Below are positions 1 through 5,074 of a stretch of DNA of 14,289 nucleotides, piece by piece. The position numbers and the translations under genes are program-made. The notes under the pieces were generated by a model. The model searched no databases. It worked only from the letters and a program-made list of their open reading frames with translations, and was not told the DNA's origin. The stretch's first letter is position 1; each line of letters starts with the position of its first letter. The DNA comes from SHLQ01 sp051011575 (lineage in GTDB: Bacteria; Actinomycetota; Acidimicrobiia; Acidimicrobiales; SHLQ01), in the NCBI GenBank assembly GCA_051011575.1, contig JBPCTR010000242.1:1-14289 (forward strand). The letters are read 5' to 3'.

Positions 1-253
1 AGTAGCCGCTGCCCTGCGTCAAAAGAGCCTCACCCAGTTGGGCCCGAAGATGAGAGATGTAGCCCTGAATCGTCTTCTTGGCTGTCTGCGGGGGATCGTC
101 AGCCCAGATCGCGTCAATCAGGTTCGAGCTGGAAACCACTCTGCCCGCGGCCGCGATGAGCAACGCCAAGACAAGACGTTGCTGGGGTCCGCCCAGAGGA
201 AGCTCTTCCCCGTCTTTTTCGACTCGCACGGGCCCCAAGACCCGGTATCGCAT
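1..253 (-). CDS. SARP-family transcriptional regulator, N-terminal part (runs off window)
   Basis: Reading the minus strand from the ATG at 253-251 gives 84 codons with no stop before the window edge. The protein starts MRYRVLGPVRV, continues LPLGGPQQRLVLALLIAAAG and then has NLIDAIWADDPP, KKTIQGYISHLRAQLG and GSGY. This is the OmpR-like winged-helix DNA-binding domain that opens AfsR/SARP regulators; a bacterial transcriptional activation domain normally follows and would lie outside the window. SARPs usually activate nearby secondary-metabolism or specialised genes. An in-frame ATG nine codons upstream (280-278) is possible, but 253 is preferred because homologues start at MRYRVLGP and a TATGGT -10-like hexamer ends 6 nt before it, as for a leaderless mRNA. 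No Shine-Dalgarno is visible. Family call is strong; targets are unknown apart from the repeat sites described separately. Confidence 0.85.
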   Translation of the reverse strand, partial: MRYRVLGPVRVEKDGEELPLGGPQQRLVLALLIAAAGRVVSSSNLIDAIWADDPPQTAKKTIQGYISHLRAQLGEALLTQGSGY

Positions 254-259
254 GATTCG

Positions 260-317
260 ACCATACTTCGCACTTGGCATGCGCTCACAGTGAACGAGCC
301 CGGTCAGTAGCCGGTAA
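260..317 (-). promoter_or_regulatory. Promoter and 11-bp heptamer pair of the intact SARP gene
   Basis: On the minus strand TTACCGG (317-311) and TGACCGG (306-300) are direct repeats spaced exactly 11 bp. Downstream are GTGAGC (288-283) as a weak -35 and TATGGT (265-260) as -10, with a 17-nt spacer. The -10 ends 6 nt before the ATG at 253, which fits a leaderless transcript. SARPs such as ActII-ORF4 and DnrI bind direct heptamers with 11-bp periodicity, so autoregulation is a reasonable inference. The heptamers lie upstream of the -35 rather than close to the -10 as in the classic cases. Confidence 0.5.
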
Positions 318-422
318 GTAGCTCAGTTGTCGATGCCGTACCAGGCGTTGTTGACGCCCTCCGAGTGGAAGATCTTTCTCGTGGGCGGTCACCCGCATCG
401 GTCCGAGGACCTGGAACCGCAC
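285..422 (-). pseudogene. Truncated second SARP N-terminus (45-codon remnant)
   Basis: A GTG at 422-420 opens a 45-codon frame ending in TGA at 287-285. Its first 28 residues (MRFQVLGPMRV, then LPLGGRQQRLV) match the start of the neighbouring SARP at 18 of 28 positions. After QQRLV the homology stops and the tail RHRQLSYLPATDRARSL is read from the regulatory region of the intact copy. The winged helix is therefore cut after its first strands and cannot bind DNA as a normal domain. The similarity extends upstream into the promoter, so this looks like a tandem SARP duplication in which most of one copy was deleted, with the junction near 338. Translation of a short leader peptide is possible but not shown. 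Confidence 0.65.
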
Positions 423-428
423 GACCCG

Positions 429-487
429 ACCATAGCTGTGTCCGCCCACGCGGCTCACAGCGCGATGGAGCGGTAAGTGACCGGTTA
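429..487 (-). promoter_or_regulatory. Duplicate promoter module before the truncated SARP
   Basis: This repeats the layout of the intact gene's promoter. Heptamers TAACCGG (487-481) and TTACCGC (476-470) are 11 bp apart, GTGAGC is at 458-453 and TATGGT at 434-429, just before the GTG at 422. The distance from the heptamer pair to the CTGTGAG block is identical in the two copies, and the whole block differs by a single-base length change. Conservation of these spaced elements within otherwise diverged DNA argues that they are functional or recently were. Confidence 0.45.
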
Positions 488-502
488 GACGTCCTCAGCC
501 CT

Positions 503-521
503 GATTTTTCAATGCAAAATC
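503..521. other. AT-rich palindrome
   Basis: GATTTT (503-508) and AAAATC (516-521) are perfect inverted repeats separated by 7 nt, in an AT-rich patch that stands out from the surrounding GC-rich DNA. It lies between the divergent SARP block and the gene starting at 620, so it could be a repressor operator or a small hairpin. No protein can be assigned. Apart from this and the heptamer repeats, I see no gene between 423 and 619. Confidence 0.3.
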
Positions 522-561
522 GGCGTCATCCACAGGCTCTGGTCGACAGGGCGTGGGATCC

Positions 562-578
562 AACCAGTCTCTAACCAG
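562..578 (+). promoter_or_regulatory. 11-bp-spaced AACCAG pair upstream of the secreted peptidase gene
   Basis: AACCAG occurs at 562-567 and 573-578, exactly 11 bp apart. With the preceding base the units read CAACCAG and TAACCAG, one or two changes from the TNACCGG heptamers before both SARP copies. They are oriented with the gene that starts at 620, and the gap of 41 nt to the ATG is close to the 46-47 nt seen in the SARP promoters. GACGGT sits at 608-613, where a leaderless -10 would be expected, but it is a weak match. This is a candidate third SARP site, not proven. Confidence 0.35.
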
Positions 579-619
579 GCCTAAGACCCCTCCATACCGG
601 CCCCCCGGACGGTGTTCCC

Positions 620-1270
620 ATGAACACCTTCCACCGCATCACCGCAGCAGCACTCCTCGTTCTCGGCATCGCCGGCATTCCCACCACGAACACGGCTGGC
701 GCCAGCGCGACACCCGCACCGATCGAGACCTCCACCGAGATCGGCACCATGCCTGCCGAGCTCCCGGCAAAGGCCACCATCGCACCGCTCACCGTGGTCG
801 GCGCCGACGAACGCCAGGGCGAGATGCTCGAAACGGCAATCGCACAATTCGCTGACGCCGGCCTCGAGCTTCCACCCCTGCTCGTCGAGTTCCACGATCA
901 GGCCGAGCCATGCCGAGGCAACGCGGGCACCTACTTCGCCGAAGCGGATTCGCCCAATAGCAGCGTCGACCGGATCGCGATCTGCGACGACATGAAGATC
1001 ATCATCCTTCACGAACTGGCACACGCCTGGAAACACCACAACCTCGACGAGGCCACCCGCACGGCATTTGTCGAGCACTGGGGGCTCGATGGCTGGAGAG
1101 ACCTGAGCGACGATTGGCATGATCGTGGCGTAGAGCGGGCAGCTCACACGATTGCGTTCGCTCTCAATCAGAGCTCGCCGACGGACAACCCGAACATCCT
1201 TCGCTACGTCTGCGGCTACGAGCTCCTCACCGGCGCCACCCTTCCCATCCACGCATTGGTCGAGTGCTGA
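620..1270 (+). CDS. Secreted putative zinc metallopeptidase (HELAH motif)
   Basis: This 216-residue protein starts with a signal-peptide-like stretch: basic H5/R6, then the hydrophobic AAALLVLGIAGI, with likely cleavage around the Ala/Ser-rich residues 26-33. The mature part has HELAHAW at residues 131-137, so H131, E132 and H135 form an HExxH zinc site. E172 in GVERAAHTIAF is well placed as the third ligand of a gluzincin-like peptidase. C98, C122, C198 and C216 could form disulfides, consistent with export. The HELAHAW motif followed by an ERAAH-type segment resembles small actinobacterial secreted proteins of unknown substrate. No clear Shine-Dalgarno is seen before the ATG. It is followed after 21 nt by the M24-fold gene but has no obvious link to catabolism; the repeat pair upstream suggests control by the SARP. 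Peptidase activity is inferred only from the motif. Confidence 0.7.
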   Translation: MNTFHRITAAALLVLGIAGIPTTNTAGASATPAPIETSTEIGTMPAELPAKATIAPLTVVGADERQGEMLETAIAQFADAGLELPPLLVEFHDQAEPCRGNAGTYFAEADSPNSSVDRIAICDDMKIIILHELAHAWKHHNLDEATRTAFVEHWGLDGWRDLSDDWHDRGVERAAHTIAFALNQSSPTDNPNILRYVCGYELLTGATLPIHALVEC

Positions 1271-1291
1271 TCGAGGGACGAAGATGACCGA

Positions 1292-2443
1292 ATGCCGGTC
1301 CACTTTGCATTCGAGGAGATGGCGGATCGTCGCCGTCGGACGGCCGAGGCGTTGACCGCAGCCGGGTTCGATGCGCTTCTGGTGTTCAAGCAGGAGTCGA
1401 TGTACTGGCTCTCGGGGTATGACACGTTCGGCTTCTCGATGTTCCAATGCCTGGTGCTCACGGCCGACGGGCGGGTGGCGCTGCTCACGAGGGCGCCCGA
1501 TCTCGGCACCGCGCGCTACACGAGCGATATCGAGGACGTTCGGGTGTGGGTCGACGTCGAGGGTATGAACCCGGCAATGGATCTGGTGGCTCTGCTCGAT
1601 GAGATGGGGTTGCGTGATACGCGGTTGGGAATCGAGCTGGAGTCGTACGGCCTCACCGCGGCGAATTGGCGCATGCTCGAAGCGCAGCTCGAGGGTTACG
1701 CGAGCTGGGGCGATGCGTCGACGATCGTCCAGGAGCTGCGACGCACGAAGAGCCAAGCCGAGATCGCGTACGTGCGCAGGGCGGCCGAGCTCGCCGATGA
1801 CGCATGGGATGTGGCGCGTGAGGTGAGTGGGCCGGGTGTGAACGAGGCCGAGATCCTGGCGGGTATGCAGGGAGCCGTGCTCGGAGGCGGGGGCGACTAC
1901 GGCGGCAACGAGATGATCATCGGATCGGGCCCCGCCGCACTGATGGTTCGCTACACGACCGGTCGCCGGGCCCTTCATGCGAAGGATCAGCTGACGCTCG
2001 AGTGGTGCGGCGTGGAGCGTCGGTATCACGCGGCGATGATGCGGACGCTGCTCGTTGGTGACGCCGATCCCGTTCAGGTGGCGATGCACGCGGCGTGCCG
2101 GGAGGCGCTGGAGGCGTGCGAGGCAACGATTCGACCCGGTGCAACGATGGACAGCGTGTTCCGCGCACACGCTCATGTATTGGACGAGGCCGGCTTCGGA
2201 TCGAGCCGGCTGAACGCCTGCGGCTACGGAATGGGTGCGGTGTACGCACCGATCTGGGTCGACTGGCCGATGTTCTACGCCCACAACCCGCTGACCCTCG
2301 GCGTGAACCAGGTGTACTTCCTGCACATGATCCTGCTGAACCACGACGACCAGCTCGCCATGACGCTCGGTCATTCCGTGTTGGTCACGGAGGCCGGGTG
2401 TGAACGATTGAGCCGGTCGAGCCTCGATCTGGTGGTGAAATGA
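1292..2443 (+). CDS. M24-fold hydrolase of the creatinase/ectoine hydrolase type (metal ligands absent)
   Basis: This 383-residue cytoplasmic protein has the two-domain layout of the M24 pita-bread family: a creatinase-type N-terminal domain (about 10-150) and the catalytic domain (about 155-383), linked by the typical ELRRTKSQAEIAYVRRAAE. The usual metal ligands are missing. The first Asp is E237 (LTLEWCG), the second is A248 in RRYHAAMMRT, the His of GHG is Y312 (GYGMG), and the late EP and E.D positions read HMILLN and LGHSV. Creatinase and the ectoine hydrolase EutD/DoeA also lack metal, and the RRYH and GY.(M/I)G patterns recall EutD as I remember it. It may therefore open a small cyclic or amidine substrate rather than cut peptides. 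A GAGGGA about 13 nt upstream can serve as ribosome site. The stop overlaps the next start (ATGA), so the two are translationally coupled. Substrate unknown. Confidence 0.8.
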   Translation: MPVHFAFEEMADRRRRTAEALTAAGFDALLVFKQESMYWLSGYDTFGFSMFQCLVLTADGRVALLTRAPDLGTARYTSDIEDVRVWVDVEGMNPAMDLVALLDEMGLRDTRLGIELESYGLTAANWRMLEAQLEGYASWGDASTIVQELRRTKSQAEIAYVRRAAELADDAWDVAREVSGPGVNEAEILAGMQGAVLGGGGDYGGNEMIIGSGPAALMVRYTTGRRALHAKDQLTLEWCGVERRYHAAMMRTLLVGDADPVQVAMHAACREALEACEATIRPGATMDSVFRAHAHVLDEAGFGSSRLNACGYGMGAVYAPIWVDWPMFYAHNPLTLGVNQVYFLHMILLNHDDQLAMTLGHSVLVTEAGCERLSRSSLDLVVK

Positions 2444-3192
2444 GCGACCCGATGCTGCCGGGCGTGGTTTTCGACCAGGGTCGGCACCCACGCGCCAAGA
2501 TCGGATTCGTCTTGCTGGCCACCGAGCAGACGATCGAGTCAGACATGATGCGCTTAGCGCCGCCGGGAGTGGGCGTTCACTTCACCCGAGCCGCGAATCC
2601 CGATCAGATCACGGCCGAGAACCTGGCGGCCATGATCAGTGGCTTGGCTCCTGCAGCAGAAGTCCTCGCACCGAACGCCGGGCTCGACGTGATCTGTTAC
2701 GCGTGCACGTCGGGAAGCGTCGTGATGGGCGAGGACGCGGTGTGCGCCGAGCTGCGCAAGGGCGCACCCGACGCGATTCCTACCACGCTGGTGTCGGGCG
2801 TGTTCGCCGCCCTTGACGTGCTCGGAGCCCGGAAGGTCGTGGTCGCGACGCCGTACCTCGACGAGGTGAACGCGATCGAGGCCGACTACATGCGGGCGCG
2901 CGGAATCGAGGTTCTCACCATTGAAGGACTGAACATCACGAACGATTCCGACATGGTGCGGGTGGCACCTGACTACATCCGGGACTTCGCCATCTCGGTC
3001 GATCGGCCCGATGCCGACGCGATCTTCGTGAGCTGCGGCGCGCTTCGAACCACCGAGGTGATCGACGAGATCGAAGCCGCCACCGGCAGGCCGTGTGTGG
3101 CCAGCAACCAGGCGATGCTGTGGCACTGCCTGCGCCTCGCAGGAATCGACGACCGCCTCGATGACCTCGGTGTTCTGTTCCGGGAACACTGA
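2440..3192 (+). CDS. Asp/Glu racemase-superfamily enzyme (maleate isomerase / EutA-like)
   Basis: This 250-residue protein fits the maleate cis-trans isomerase/arylmalonate decarboxylase branch of the Asp/Glu/hydantoin racemase fold. The two catalytic cysteines are present: C89 in CYACTSGS and C199 in IFVSCGALRT. Arylmalonate decarboxylase has only the second one, so an isomerase or racemase is more likely than a decarboxylase. The LGARKVVVATPY segment (128-139) and SNQAMLWHCLRLAG (222-235) are typical of the family. Its ATG overlaps the stop of the M24-fold gene by 4 bp. In ectoine-utilisation operons an enzyme of this family (EutA) accompanies an M24 hydrolase (EutD), which is the closest context I know. 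Other options are isomerisation of a maleate- or maleamate-type intermediate from ring cleavage. No transporter or other eut-like gene is seen in the window. Confidence 0.8.
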   Translation: MSDPMLPGVVFDQGRHPRAKIGFVLLATEQTIESDMMRLAPPGVGVHFTRAANPDQITAENLAAMISGLAPAAEVLAPNAGLDVICYACTSGSVVMGEDAVCAELRKGAPDAIPTTLVSGVFAALDVLGARKVVVATPYLDEVNAIEADYMRARGIEVLTIEGLNITNDSDMVRVAPDYIRDFAISVDRPDADAIFVSCGALRTTEVIDEIEAATGRPCVASNQAMLWHCLRLAGIDDRLDDLGVLFREH

Positions 3193-3205
3193 CACCACGT
3201 CTAAC

Positions 3206-3269
3206 CGGGGTCTGACCCCTTCTGGGGAAAAGGGGTCAGAGCACTTCCGGGAGGATGGGGTCTGACCCT
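3206..3269. repeat. GGGGTCTGACCCC-type palindromic repeat, copy A (possible bidirectional terminator)
   Basis: The unit alternates half-sites TCTGACCCC, GGGGTCAGA and TCTGACCCT. TCTGACCCCTT (3211-3221) and AAGGGGTCAGA (3230-3240) form a perfect 11-bp stem with an 8-nt loop. It lies between two convergent genes, where such a hairpin could stop transcription from both sides. The unit is nearly identical to copy B starting at 4164, in the same orientation: over the last 42 nt only one base differs. It resembles REP/BIME-type dispersed repeats. Confidence 0.75.
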
Positions 3270-3282
3270 GTCTGGCTGCGGC

Positions 3283-4116
3283 CTAGGAGCTGGGGGTCGG
3301 GACGGGCAGAAGCGAGCTCCGTGCGGGGAAGTCGCGGTGTTCGATGTCGACGACACGTACCTGGACGTGCTCGAGCACTTCGGCGATGAATGGGGCAGCC
3401 GCGTCGAGATCGTTGCTTTGGATCACGATGCCGTTGCTCTCGAAGTCGAAGTCGAAGGCCAGGTGTACGTCGGGTGGAAGACGATCTCGAACCGACAGTT
3501 CATGCAGGACGTCGGAGGCTTCCATGAGTTGGTGTTCGGAGTGGGTCGCTCCGATGCGAATCGCCATCGGAGGCGCCGCACAGAGTTGATCGAGGGCCTC
3601 ACCCTCGGGCGCGTTCGTGCCGGTGAGCGTGATCGAGCCGCCGATGTCGGGACCGTGCTCGATGCGACCACCTGCATACATGTCCCCGTTGAACCAGAAC
3701 CAGTCGATCGTGTGAATCACGTCTTCTTCGCGTTGGATTCGGCGCACCGCTTCGGCTCGTGTCATTGGGCCGTGGGTGTTCTTCATAAACCGGATGAGCG
3801 TCCCATCGATCTCCGCGAGCCGCGGCGGCAACTCGACCGGTTGTGCGGTTGAGCAATCCAGTTCGATCGTTTGCAGCTCGACCGGATCGTCGATTCCCGG
3901 ACGCGGCACGAGCTCCTCGAACGACGGATCCGACGAGGAGCTGGTGGATGATGGAACTGACGACGAGGCGGAGGAGGTCTCGGGCGCGTCGCTGATTGCC
4001 GCTGTCGCCGGCGGGGCCTCGACCTCTGAATCGGCCGTTCCCACAGACAGGTTCGAAGAACACGCCGCGACGATCAGGGCCGCCACCGTCATCGAGAGGG
4101 CAGCGATCGGTCTCAT
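3283..4116 (-). CDS. Predicted lipoprotein of unrecognised family
   Basis: The chosen ATG (4116-4114) gives a 277-residue protein whose N-terminus MRPIAALSMTVAALIVAACSS is a lipoprotein signal peptide with lipobox VAAC and lipidation at C19. A Ser/Thr/Pro/Glu-rich linker of roughly residues 20-75 follows, then a folded domain that contains DWFWFNGDMYAGG and two cysteines (CSTAQP and LCAAPP). A C-terminal part LHELSVRDRLPPDVHLAFDFDF and AAPFIAEVLEHVQVRVV follows and looks like a compact alpha/beta module. It should be anchored to the outer face of the cytoplasmic membrane. I do not recognise the family. The open frame extends upstream across the repeat, but only this start gives a signal peptide. 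The gene is bracketed by two direct copies of the GGGGTC repeat, and its last codons lie next to copy A. Confidence 0.7.
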   Translation of the reverse strand: MRPIAALSMTVAALIVAACSSNLSVGTADSEVEAPPATAAISDAPETSSASSSVPSSTSSSSDPSFEELVPRPGIDDPVELQTIELDCSTAQPVELPPRLAEIDGTLIRFMKNTHGPMTRAEAVRRIQREEDVIHTIDWFWFNGDMYAGGRIEHGPDIGGSITLTGTNAPEGEALDQLCAAPPMAIRIGATHSEHQLMEASDVLHELSVRDRLPPDVHLAFDFDFESNGIVIQSNDLDAAAPFIAEVLEHVQVRVVDIEHRDFPARSSLLPVPTPSS

Positions 4117-4163
4117 GCCTGTCCGACGCCCAGCTCTCCCGAAAGGTTCCACTCGGGACGACA

Positions 4164-4254
4164 CGGGGTCTGACCCCATTTTGGAAAAGGGGTCAGAGCA
4201 CCTCCGGGAGGATGGGGTCTGACCCTTTCGCGTTCTCGCGATTGGGGGGTCAGA
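4164..4254. repeat. GGGGTCTGACCCC-type palindromic repeat, copy B (two tandem hairpins)
   Basis: Four alternating half-sites are visible: TCTGACCCC (4169-4177), GGGGTCAGA (4189-4197), TCTGACCCT (4218-4226) and GGGGTCAGA (4246-4254). They form two hairpins in a row. Positions 4164-4226 match copy A at 3206 with few changes. The repeat lies upstream of the lipoprotein gene and reaches into the end of the zinc-ribbon gene, whose TGA stop (4252-4250) belongs to the last half-site. It may act as terminator for the upstream minus-strand genes. Confidence 0.75.
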
Positions 4255-4471
4255 GGGCTCGGCGGGCCGACTTCGCGGCGCGTGCGGCTTTGCGAACCTG
4301 CGCGCGCTCCCACTTGCGTTGGCGGCTTCGGCAGGCCTTGCGGCAGAACTCGTGATTCGACGTGCGTCGCTCGAACAACTCCCCGCAACGCCAATATGCG
4401 CACACCTCGAGCCGTTCTGGATCAACCTCGTCCCAGTCATCCGGAAGATCGTCGTCGAGCGGCTCGACCAT
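4250..4471 (-). CDS. Small zinc-ribbon protein (C4), basic C-terminus
   Basis: This 73-residue protein has an acidic N-terminus (MVEPLDDDLPDDWDEVDPE), a four-cysteine knuckle pair C24-x4-C29 and C43-x3-C47 with F42 before it, and a strongly basic C-terminus (RSRQRKWERAQVRKAARAAKSARRAL). The FCRKACRSRQRK pattern resembles the FCS-type zinc ribbons common in small actinobacterial proteins, which likely bind nucleic acid; the function here is unknown. The frame is open further upstream, but that would overlap the Usp gene, and the start at 4471 leaves a natural 16-nt gap after the Usp stop. It is probably cotranscribed with the Usp gene. Its stop codon sits inside the palindromic repeat, so the repeat may have set or changed the C-terminus. 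Confidence 0.65.
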   Translation of the reverse strand: MVEPLDDDLPDDWDEVDPERLEVCAYWRCGELFERRTSNHEFCRKACRSRQRKWERAQVRKAARAAKSARRAL

Positions 4472-4487
4472 CGATGTGCCGAAGCGC

Positions 4488-5018
4488 TCAGCGGACGAGA
4501 AGGACCGGAATGGTGGAGCGGCGCACCAGCTTGGTGACCGTGGATCCGAGTGGACCCTCGAACTTGCCCTGACCATGGCTGCCGAGGACGAGCACGTCTG
4601 CATTCTTCACCTCGGCCTCGGCGAGGATGGTGCGGGCGGTCTGGTTCTCGGTGTGGCTGAACATCAGCTCAGCATCGGCACCTGCGTCGCCGAGCGCATC
4701 GAGAAGCGGCGTGCACGTGCGGCGCGCCATGACCTCGAAGTAGTTGTCGGTGACCTGCTGCGGATCCGCTTCGCGCCCGGGGGTGCCAGCGAGTTGCTCG
4801 GCGGCCCGCCCACCACTGGTGAGCTGGCTCCCGGCGGCGTCGGCAATGGCCGCAACCTGATCGGCGCCGCTCACCTCGGCAAAGGTGTGCAGGAACTGAC
4901 GGGGGAAGTGGATTGCGGTGAAGACGATGACCTGATCGTCGGGGCCCTTCAGCCGCGAGACGAGATCGACGGTCTTCTCGAGGTTCAGGGAGCCGTCGGT
5001 GGCGATGAAGATGTTCAT
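4488..5018 (-). CDS. Universal stress protein (UspA family, ATP-binding type)
   Basis: This 176-residue protein has the UspA fold. It opens MNIFIATDGS with the conserved Asp of the nucleotide site, and ends ADVLVLGSHGQGKFEGPLGS followed by TIPVLLVR. The GxxGx9GS ATP-binding motif is intact (GSHGQGKFEGPLGS). A central insertion rich in Ala, Gly and Gln (roughly residues 55-95) makes it somewhat longer than the usual 140-150 residues. The longer open frame upstream has no better start, and MNIFIATDGS is the standard family N-terminus. Such proteins bind ATP and respond to starvation or stress; a specific role cannot be given. It is followed after 16 nt by the zinc-ribbon gene and lies 56 nt after the RTX gene. 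Confidence 0.85.
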   Translation of the reverse strand: MNIFIATDGSLNLEKTVDLVSRLKGPDDQVIVFTAIHFPRQFLHTFAEVSGADQVAAIADAAGSQLTSGGRAAEQLAGTPGREADPQQVTDNYFEVMARRTCTPLLDALGDAGADAELMFSHTENQTARTILAEAEVKNADVLVLGSHGQGKFEGPLGSTVTKLVRRSTIPVLLVR

Positions 5019-5074
5019 GATGACGACGCTAGTGGCCAACCAGCCCGCCTGAACCGGGTCCTTGGTCCCGAGGT

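Noticed and set aside
38..310. Plus-strand open frames over the left edge
   Set aside because: The minus strand there encodes an unmistakable SARP N-terminus; the plus-strand frames are its shadow.
581..2491. 636-codon minus-strand open frame opposite the HELAH, M24-fold and racemase genes
   Set aside because: It is antisense to three recognisable genes, its protein shows no known motif and is His/Arg/Val-rich, typical of shadow frames in GC-rich DNA.
2440..3192. Arylmalonate decarboxylase assignment
   Set aside because: Arylmalonate decarboxylase lacks the first cysteine; here both C89 and C199 are present, favouring an isomerase or racemase.
5019..5074. Weak inverted repeat between the RTX and Usp genes as a terminator
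   Set aside because: The stem is short with a mismatch and has no T-run; not convincing.
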